The notes beneath the pieces were generated by a model. The model searched no databases and was not told the origin of the DNA. It saw only the letters and a list, made by a program, of their open reading frames with translations. 42,421 nucleotides of DNA, taken from the NCBI GenBank assembly GCA_947453475.1, contig CANGGK010000004.1, positions 1-42,421 on the forward strand, written 5' to 3'. This document shows positions 35,981 to 42,421 of this stretch, one piece after another. Source of the stretch: Microbacteriaceae bacterium (GTDB lineage Bacteria; Actinomycetota; Actinomycetes; Actinomycetales; Microbacteriaceae). The translations under genes and the position numbers were made by a program. Every line of letters begins with the position of its first letter. The stretch's first letter is position 1.

Positions 35981-38900
35981 GTGAGTGAAGAAAATCTCAA
36001 GGCCCTTTCGCGCCTTGGCGCGCTCATTTCAGAGGGATATCCCTTCGCCGCACTCCAAGCAAAAATCAAGGCTCAACGCGTTGATCTGATTGCACCGCAA
36101 GGTGCGATGGCCCCCGTGGTTGACGTAATTTCCAGGTTCCGCTCTGCTGCAAAGCTCTCGCCGGTTCAGTTGCTTGTGGTGTCTACCGGTCGCGAGGCCG
36201 AGGATGTTGCCGCAACTTTACGTTCGCTTGATGCACATGCTGAGATTCTTGAGTTTCCATCATGGGAGACCCTGCCGCACGAACGATTGAGCCCAAGCCC
36301 CGAGACCGTTGGTCGCCGACTCAAGGTGCTGCACCGTCTCAACGAACTGTCTAAACCAAAGTCACACCCAGATCACCCGGTTTACGTGCTCGCCTCGGTG
36401 CGCGCGGTGTTGCAGCCGGTGGTTGCCGGGCTAGCGAACCACCCGCCGTTGAATCTCGAACAGGGCAAGGATTACCTGCTCTTCGAACTTTCGCTGAAGC
36501 TTGTCGAAATGGCTTACCACCGCGTTGACATGGTTACCAAACGCGGCGAGTTCGCTGTTCGTGGTGGAATTCTCGACATTTTCCCAACTACCTCAGAGCA
36601 CGCACTTCGTCTCGAATTCTTTGGTGATGAACTCGAAGACATCCGTGAATTTTCGGTTGCCGACCAGCGCTCAATTCATAACCAGGATGGCACCATCGCC
36701 AACATCAAGTCGATTGAAATCTACCCGGCTCGTGAAATCATCATTACGCCGCTGGTGGCTAGCCGAGCCCGCGAGATGCTTCACGAGTTTCCGAATATTT
36801 CGACAATGCTCGCCAAGATTGCCGAAGGCATCCCGGTTGACGGTATGGAATCTCTCGCACCGGTTTTGGTCGACGCGATGGTTCCGTTCACCGATTACCT
36901 GCCAGCCGACGCCTTGGCCACTTTGCTATCGCCCGAAAAGTCTGCGGCCCGAGCTCACAGCCTGGTCGAGACCAACGATGAGTTCTTGCACGCCGCGTGG
37001 GATGCCGCTACCGAGGGTGCGCAGGCTCCGATAGACCTGAGCTCGGGTGGTTTCGTTGAGATGTCGCAGTTCAAAGACGCGCTAGACGGTCGTCAGCTTT
37101 TCACCATTTCTCAATTCGGTGCAGATGATGACACCCTGATAAACCTCGGTCTGTTTGAGATTCCAAACTTCAAGGGTCTCGAGACCACCTCTATTGAGTG
37201 GCTCGAAGATCAAGCCAAGAACGGCCAGCACATCATCCTGGTTGCCGAGGGTCATGGCACCGTCGAGCGCCTAAACGAACAACTGACCGCAGCAGGCATC
37301 AAGGGCGAAATCGCTCAAGGCAGCATGCGCAAGGGCTTCACCGTGCCGGATGCCAAACTCATCGTGCTTACCGAGGGTGAGTTCTATGGCAAGAGCACCG
37401 CTTATGTGAGCCCGCAGGTGCGCAAGCTCGCAGCAAAACGAGGCCAGGCGGTTGACCCGCTGAGCCTCAAGGCTGGCGACTACGTTGTTCACGAAACCCA
37501 CGGCATCGGCCGTTTCGTAGAGCTCGTTCAACGTGCCAGCGGCATCGGGCGTCAACAACACCAGCGCGAATACCTGCTCATTGAATACGCGCCATCCAAG
37601 CGCGGTTATCCGGGCGACACACTCTTTGTGCCAACCGACCAGCTCGACCTGCTGACTCGTTACGTTGGTGGCGAGGCGCCCGTGCTTTCGAAGATGGGTG
37701 GCGGTGACTGGGCTCGAGTTAAGGGCAACGCCCGAAAGGCGATTCGCAAGATTGCCATCGACTTGGTCAAGCTCTATTCGGCTCGCATGAAGTCGCGCGG
37801 CCATGCTTTCGGCCCAGATACGCCTTGGCAACACGAACTCGAAGAGGCTTTCGCATTCGTTGAAACTCCTGATCAGTTGACCACCATCGATGAGGTCAAG
37901 CGCGACATGGAGCGTGAGATTCCGATGGACCGCCTACTCGCCGGCGATGTTGGCTATGGCAAGACCGAGGTGGCTATGCGTGCTGCTTTCAAGGCTATCC
38001 AGGATGGCAAGCAGGTGGCGATGCTCGTGCCAACCACTTTGCTGGCCCGTCAGCACACCGACACCATCGAAGCTCGTTTTGCCGGTTTTCCGGTGGTCGT
38101 GCGCTCACTCTCACGTTTTCAAACCGCGAAAGAAGTCAAGGAAACCTTGGCTGGCCTCGCCGATGGTTCGGTCGACATGGTCATCGGAACCCACCGCTTG
38201 CTTGCCGAGTCTGTCAAGTTCCGCCAGCTCGGGCTAATCATCATCGATGAAGAACAGCGTTTCGGTGTTGAGCACAAAGAGAAGCTCAAAGAGATGAAGA
38301 CCAACGTCGACATTCTTTCGATGTCGGCCACTCCGATTCCTCGAACCCTTGAAATGGCCATCACGGGTATCCGTGAAATGTCCACGCTGGCTACACCGCC
38401 AGAGGAGCGCCACCCGATTCTTACCTACATTGGCGCCTATAGCGAGAAGCAGGTGGCGGCAGCGATTCGCCGTGAACTCATCCGTGAAGGTCAGGTTTTC
38501 TTTGTTCATAACCGCGTGAGCACCATCGAGGCGGTGGCCCATCAACTTGCCGAGCTCGTGCCTGAGGCGCGCATTGCGGTGGCTCACGGCCAAATGTCTG
38601 AAGCGGCTCTCGAGCAGGTTGTCGTTGATTTCTGGGAGAAGAAATTCGACGTCTTGGTTTCGACCACGATCATCGAGACCGGCATCGACATACCAAATGC
38701 CAACACATTGATTATCGACCGAGCCGAGAACTTCGGGCTCAGCCAGCTGCACCAGATTCGTGGGCGAGTCGGGCGAAGCCGCGAACGTGCCTACGCCTAC
38801 TTCTTCTATGCCCCAGATAAGCCGCTTACCGAAACCGCTCACGACCGACTGGCTACCATTGCTCAGAACAACGAACTCGGTGGCGGAATGCAGATTGCGA

Positions 38901-39541
38901 TGAAAGACCTCGAGATTCGCGGTGCCGGAAACCTCCTCGGCGGCGAGCAATCTGGACACATCGCCGGTGTCGGCTTCGACCTTTATCTCCGAATGATCGG
39001 CGAGGCGGTTTCTGACTTCAAGGGCGAAAAAATTGAAGCCCCGGCAGAGCTCAAACTCGAGCTGCCGGTCGACGCCCACATTCCGAGTACCTATGTCGAT
39101 TCAGAGCGTTTGCGACTCGAGGCATATCACAAGCTATCGGCGGCTTCGGGGGAGAAGGGCTCGCGTGCGCAGCTCGACGCTATCCTTGCCGAGCTCGAAG
39201 ACCGTTATGGAACGGCTCCGGAGCCGGTGCGAAACCTAATCGAGGTGACCGAACTTCGTCAGCAGGCCAACCGGCTCGGGCTCAAAGACTTCAATGTTCT
39301 TGGCCTGCAGGTTAAGTTGCAGCCGGTAGACCTAACCGAATCGCAACAAGTTCAGCTAACGCATCTCTTCCCGGGCACAAAATACCTGCAATCGGCTCAG
39401 ACCTTGATGGTGCCGGCGCCGCGAGATGCTAACTTCGAACCATTGCGAGATAAACCAATCATCGATTGGGCTTGGGCCTTCTTGGCTCGAGTTTTCCCGC
39501 CGGCCCCACCGACCACAACAAACGACAAGGCAGCAAAATGA
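35981..39541 (+). CDS. mfd: Transcription-repair coupling factor Mfd
   Basis: A 1186-residue ATPase that removes stalled RNA polymerase and recruits UvrA. Domains in order: UvrB-like N-terminal module (1-340), RNA-polymerase interaction domain of the CarD type near 495-570 (GDYVVHETHGIGRF), helicase motor with Walker A GDVGYGKT (655-662) and DEEQ (756-759), the GRVGRSRE motif VI, and the TRCF C-terminal domain. GTG start, probably leaderless. Overlaps mazG by four bases (ATGA). Confidence 0.98.
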   Translation: MSEENLKALSRLGALISEGYPFAALQAKIKAQRVDLIAPQGAMAPVVDVISRFRSAAKLSPVQLLVVSTGREAEDVAATLRSLDAHAEILEFPSWETLPHERLSPSPETVGRRLKVLHRLNELSKPKSHPDHPVYVLASVRAVLQPVVAGLANHPPLNLEQGKDYLLFELSLKLVEMAYHRVDMVTKRGEFAVRGGILDIFPTTSEHALRLEFFGDELEDIREFSVADQRSIHNQDGTIANIKSIEIYPAREIIITPLVASRAREMLHEFPNISTMLAKIAEGIPVDGMESLAPVLVDAMVPFTDYLPADALATLLSPEKSAARAHSLVETNDEFLHAAWDAATEGAQAPIDLSSGGFVEMSQFKDALDGRQLFTISQFGADDDTLINLGLFEIPNFKGLETTSIEWLEDQAKNGQHIILVAEGHGTVERLNEQLTAAGIKGEIAQGSMRKGFTVPDAKLIVLTEGEFYGKSTAYVSPQVRKLAAKRGQAVDPLSLKAGDYVVHETHGIGRFVELVQRASGIGRQQHQREYLLIEYAPSKRGYPGDTLFVPTDQLDLLTRYVGGEAPVLSKMGGGDWARVKGNARKAIRKIAIDLVKLYSARMKSRGHAFGPDTPWQHELEEAFAFVETPDQLTTIDEVKRDMEREIPMDRLLAGDVGYGKTEVAMRAAFKAIQDGKQVAMLVPTTLLARQHTDTIEARFAGFPVVVRSLSRFQTAKEVKETLAGLADGSVDMVIGTHRLLAESVKFRQLGLIIIDEEQRFGVEHKEKLKEMKTNVDILSMSATPIPRTLEMAITGIREMSTLATPPEERHPILTYIGAYSEKQVAAAIRRELIREGQVFFVHNRVSTIEAVAHQLAELVPEARIAVAHGQMSEAALEQVVVDFWEKKFDVLVSTTIIETGIDIPNANTLIIDRAENFGLSQLHQIRGRVGRSRERAYAYFFYAPDKPLTETAHDRLATIAQNNELGGGMQIAMKDLEIRGAGNLLGGEQSGHIAGVGFDLYLRMIGEAVSDFKGEKIEAPAELKLELPVDAHIPSTYVDSERLRLEAYHKLSAASGEKGSRAQLDAILAELEDRYGTAPEPVRNLIEVTELRQQANRLGLKDFNVLGLQVKLQPVDLTESQQVQLTHLFPGTKYLQSAQTLMVPAPRDANFEPLRDKPIIDWAWAFLARVFPPAPPTTTNDKAAK

Positions 39542-40239
39542 CCCAGCTAGATGACCTGATTGCCGTTGCTCACCAGTTGCGCGCCCCGGGCGGTTGCCCT
39601 TGGGATGCCGAGCAGACCCACAACTCGCTGACAAAGTATCTACTCGAAGAGACCTACGAGCTGATTGACGCTATCGAATCGGGTGACCGGGATGAGGTTA
39701 TCGAAGAACTCGGCGATGTGCTTTACCAGGTAATTTTTCACAGCGACCTTGGCTCAACCGGCACACTCGGTGAGCCTTTCGACATCGAAGATGTTGCTCG
39801 AGTTTCGGCCGCCAAGATGAAGGGGCGCCATCCACACGTTTTCGGCAATGCCGAAGAGCTCGAGAAGTATGCCGCCAAGACCGGCGACGACGTGATGGTC
39901 AACTGGGATGACCACAAAAAGAAGGAAAAGCCTCACCGTCAGTCCATCCTGGATGGCATTCCACAAGCTATGCCGGCCCTTGCGCTTGCCGACAAGATCA
40001 TCGGTAAAGCCGAGAAGATCGGTTTGCTCGATGCGGATGCTCCAGGGCCATTCACAGTCACCAGTGAGGCAGAACTCGGCGCAATCCTTCTCGCAATCGT
40101 TTCATCGGGCCGCGCTGCCGGCTTTGATTCGGAACGCGCGCTTCGCGAGGCGGTTCGCGAACTTCAGGTTGAAATTCGTGAAGTTGAACTCGAGGGCGAG
40201 AGCGATGCCGGAGTCATCGCCTTGCCATCGGATGACTAA
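39538..40239 (+). CDS. mazG: Nucleoside triphosphate pyrophosphohydrolase MazG
   Basis: A 233-residue house-cleaning enzyme that hydrolyses (d)NTPs, notably oxidised or aberrant ones. The metal-binding helix pair is visible as LLEETYELIDAIESGD and EVIEELGDVLYQVIFH near residues 37-70; GRHPHVFG is a family landmark. ATG 39538 overlaps the mfd stop, the conserved mfd-mazG order of actinobacteria. The C-terminal region lacks a complete second MazG motif. Confidence 0.96.
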   Translation: MTQLDDLIAVAHQLRAPGGCPWDAEQTHNSLTKYLLEETYELIDAIESGDRDEVIEELGDVLYQVIFHSDLGSTGTLGEPFDIEDVARVSAAKMKGRHPHVFGNAEELEKYAAKTGDDVMVNWDDHKKKEKPHRQSILDGIPQAMPALALADKIIGKAEKIGLLDADAPGPFTVTSEAELGAILLAIVSSGRAAGFDSERALREAVRELQVEIREVELEGESDAGVIALPSDD

Positions 40240-40611
40240 ATGACAAATGTCTTGATTTTCGATGGTGACTGCGGTTTCTGCACGACCACTGCCAACTTCA
40301 TTGAGAAGAACTCCGCAACGAAAATCGAGATCAAGCCCTACCAGTGGACGAAACTCGAGGAATTCGGGCTGACCGAAGTCGAAGCGGCGGCCAAGGTTCA
40401 GTTGGTCTCCGGGGGAAAAATCTATGCCGGTCACCATTGCATGGCAAAACTACTGCTGATTCAAACCAACCCGCTACTGAAATTGATTGGCGCCGTCATG
40501 GTTATGCCGGGAGTCGACCCGATAAGCGCCAAGGTCTATGACTGGGTCGCAGCAAATCGCCAGAGTCTTCCGGGCGGAACGCCCGCTTGCAAGATGCCGA
40601 AAAAAGACTAG
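40240..40611 (+). CDS. DCC-family thiol-disulfide oxidoreductase-like protein (DUF393)
   Basis: A 123-residue protein starting with the family's DxxCxxC site, FDGDCGFC (C11, C14), in a thioredoxin-like strand-turn. An HHCMAKLL segment follows near 66-73, then a hydrophobic stretch near 80-95. Directly abuts the mazG stop. Redox activity is predicted from the motif; the partner is unknown. Confidence 0.9.
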   Translation: MTNVLIFDGDCGFCTTTANFIEKNSATKIEIKPYQWTKLEEFGLTEVEAAAKVQLVSGGKIYAGHHCMAKLLLIQTNPLLKLIGAVMVMPGVDPISAKVYDWVAANRQSLPGGTPACKMPKKD

Positions 40612-40621
40612 ATTTTCTGCC

Positions 40622-40831
40622 ATGGATGAAAAGGTAAAAGGCCCAGCTTCGTATTTTCCTTCGATTGAGAAGAAATACGGCAAGCCGATTGATTTTTGGA
40701 TGACCGAACTTCAGAAAGTTTTGGGGCAGAAACACATGGAGCAGGTTAAGTTTTTGCAGACCGAGCACGAGATGGGGCAAGGGCATGCAAATGCCTTGGT
40801 TCACGTCTTTCGTGCCAATAACCCGCACTAG
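40622..40831 (+). CDS. DUF4287 domain protein
   Basis: A 69-residue protein that is almost entirely one DUF4287 module: ASYFPSIEKKYGKPIDFW, then KHMEQVKFLQTEHEMGQGHANALVHVF. Helical, cytoplasmic, function unknown. ATG 40622 is used; the longer frame would run back inside the DCC gene. Ten bases after the DCC stop. Confidence 0.88.
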   Translation: MDEKVKGPASYFPSIEKKYGKPIDFWMTELQKVLGQKHMEQVKFLQTEHEMGQGHANALVHVFRANNPH

Positions 40832-40872
40832 AACCTCCATTGCGGCCACCGCACATGTGGCAAACTTGATGC

Positions 40873-42102
40873 ATGGCTAAAGACGTGCACCCACCTCGCG
40901 GAATGCGCGATTTTCTTCCACTTGAGAAGACTCGTCGCGACCAGGTTTTGAACACCATTCGCGAAACCTACCTTGGCCATGGCTTTCAAGAGATCGAGAC
41001 CCCAGCTCTAGAAGACCTAGAGCGTCTGACCTCTGGTCAAGGTGGCGACAACGAGAAACTAGCCTTCCGCGTGATGAAGCGCGGTGCCGAACTTGAATCT
41101 TCATTGGCGGCCGGCAACGGCGAAGATAACCTCGCCGACCTCGGTCTTCGCTACGACCTAACCGTGCCACTTACCCGCTACTACGCGACCAACCGCGCCA
41201 AGCTTCCAAACGTTTTCAAGGCACTTCAGACCGGCCCAGTATGGCGTGCAGAGCGCCCGCAAAAGGGTCGTTACCGCCAGTTCGTGCAGTGCGACATCGA
41301 CATCATTGGTGATGCAAGCATCCTTGCCGAGATTGAACTCTTGAATGCATCGCTCGATGCCCTAACCGCGATTGGTCTAACAGATGCAACCATCCGGGTG
41401 AACCACCGCGTCTTGCTTGCCAACTTGCTTGAACAGCTCGGTGTGCCTGAGGCTGGCAAGGGCTCCGCGATGATCACCATCGACAAACTCGACAAGATTG
41501 CTGCCGAAGGCGTGGTTGCCGAACTGGCCGAAAAGTTTGATGCTGGCGTTGCAGAGCGCGCTGCCACCTGGTTGAACGCAATCGCAGGCGAATTGCCGAT
41601 TCCCGTCGAACTTGCAGAAATTTTTGACGCCATCGAGGCTCGTTTTGGTGCTGGGCGCCTGCGCTTTGACCCGACGTTGGTTCGCGGCATGGGTTACTAC
41701 ACCGGAACCATCTTTGAAATTGAACACCCAGAGTCTGGCTCATCAATTGGCGGTGGCGGTCGCTACGACGGCATGGTCGGTCGTTGGTTGGGCACCGATG
41801 CGCCAGCCGTTGGAATCTCGATTGGTTTTGAACGTGCAGTAGATCTTGTCGAAGCCGATTTCGACAACAGCAAGTCGCTCGTAATTGTTCTCGACAGTGC
41901 AACCCCAACTGTTATTGGCAACGCTCTAAAAGTTCAAGAGCAGGCAATTGCCGCCGGCTACCGAGTTCGTCTCGAGCAGCGCCCAAAGAAGCTCAATAAC
42001 TTGCTCGACAGCATGGCTGAGCAGGGCTTTGGCTCATTTGCATCCGTGGGTGAAGAGTTTGTGAATTTCGGCGACTTGTCGCTTCGCAACATCGCCAACT
42101 AA
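40873..42102 (+). CDS. hisS: Histidyl-tRNA synthetase
   Basis: A 409-residue class II synthetase. Motif 1 lies near RGMRDFLP; motif 2 is in WRAERPQKGRYRQFVQCD; histidine-binding segments include LRYDLTVPLTRY and GMGYYTGTIFEI; the C-terminal anticodon domain starts near 325. No ribosome site precedes the ATG; CAAACT stands six bases upstream and may drive a leaderless mRNA. Confidence 0.97.
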   Translation: MAKDVHPPRGMRDFLPLEKTRRDQVLNTIRETYLGHGFQEIETPALEDLERLTSGQGGDNEKLAFRVMKRGAELESSLAAGNGEDNLADLGLRYDLTVPLTRYYATNRAKLPNVFKALQTGPVWRAERPQKGRYRQFVQCDIDIIGDASILAEIELLNASLDALTAIGLTDATIRVNHRVLLANLLEQLGVPEAGKGSAMITIDKLDKIAAEGVVAELAEKFDAGVAERAATWLNAIAGELPIPVELAEIFDAIEARFGAGRLRFDPTLVRGMGYYTGTIFEIEHPESGSSIGGGGRYDGMVGRWLGTDAPAVGISIGFERAVDLVEADFDNSKSLVIVLDSATPTVIGNALKVQEQAIAAGYRVRLEQRPKKLNNLLDSMAEQGFGSFASVGEEFVNFGDLSLRNIAN

Positions 42103-42125
42103 GCCGTAACTCGGTAAACTAATAA

Positions 42126-42421
<296 letters not shown>

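Noticed and set aside
38234-39079. 281-residue minus-strand open frame inside mfd
   Set aside because: Fully antisense to conserved helicase motifs of mfd; no recognisable domain.

Overview
The window is a gene-dense, mostly housekeeping segment of an actinobacterial chromosome. Moderate GC, very short intergenic gaps, many one-base stop/start overlaps and the encoded families (IdeR/DtxR with an SH3-like C-terminus, bacterial XPB plus a helicase-associated partner, DUF3027/DUF2530, actinobacterial PMT mannosyltransferase, FmdB) point to Actinomycetota. A small-genome Microbacteriaceae-like organism is my inference. No mobile element, CRISPR array or phage gene was seen, and no stretch longer than about 300 bases lacks a gene.

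Layout. 1-2400: a cold-shock protein and groEL (CIRCE-controlled), each with a TTCG-loop terminator, then an orphan WXG100 protein on the minus strand. 2496-8441 (minus): a sensor kinase/response regulator pair, the XPB helicase with its partner, and a small membrane protein. 8516-11501: a cold-shock protein and DUF3027 on plus, convergent and overlapping with DUF2530/serC on minus, then divergent dtxR/ideR. 11580-13335: a NlpC/P60 hydrolase, a leader peptide plus terminator ahead of an HNH protein, and tRNA-Arg(CCU). 13420-17100: a 1226-residue helicase-like protein whose ATPase motifs are degenerate. 17112-24451: FmdB and 5-formyl-THF cyclo-ligase; GNAT, a small membrane protein and a histone-H1-like protein; then a five-gene minus operon (PMT mannosyltransferase, MFS, YciI, aldo/keto reductase, epimerase).

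24475-42421 (all plus): rsmI-metG-tatD-ksgA-(DUF4287/SRPBCC)-ispE-ABC-F, tRNA-Gln(UUG), glmU-prs, rplY-pth, mfd-mazG-DCC-DUF4287, hisS and the start of eno. From memory, the gene order from FmdB to eno resembles the Mycobacterium tuberculosis Rv0991c-Rv1023 neighbourhood, with galU, moeA, rpfB and lpqU absent here.

Functionally the right half is an information-processing and precursor block: tRNA charging, rRNA methylation, isoprenoid and cell-wall precursors, PRPP, ribosome rescue by peptidyl-tRNA hydrolase, transcription-coupled repair and nucleotide clean-up. The most interesting signals are the intact but motif-poor helicase-like protein, the translation-linked attenuator before the HNH gene, an apparent CTG start codon for the essential pth gene, a foldable leader before rplY, recurrent TANNNT-N6-start leaderless promoters, and a 126-base antisense coding overlap.
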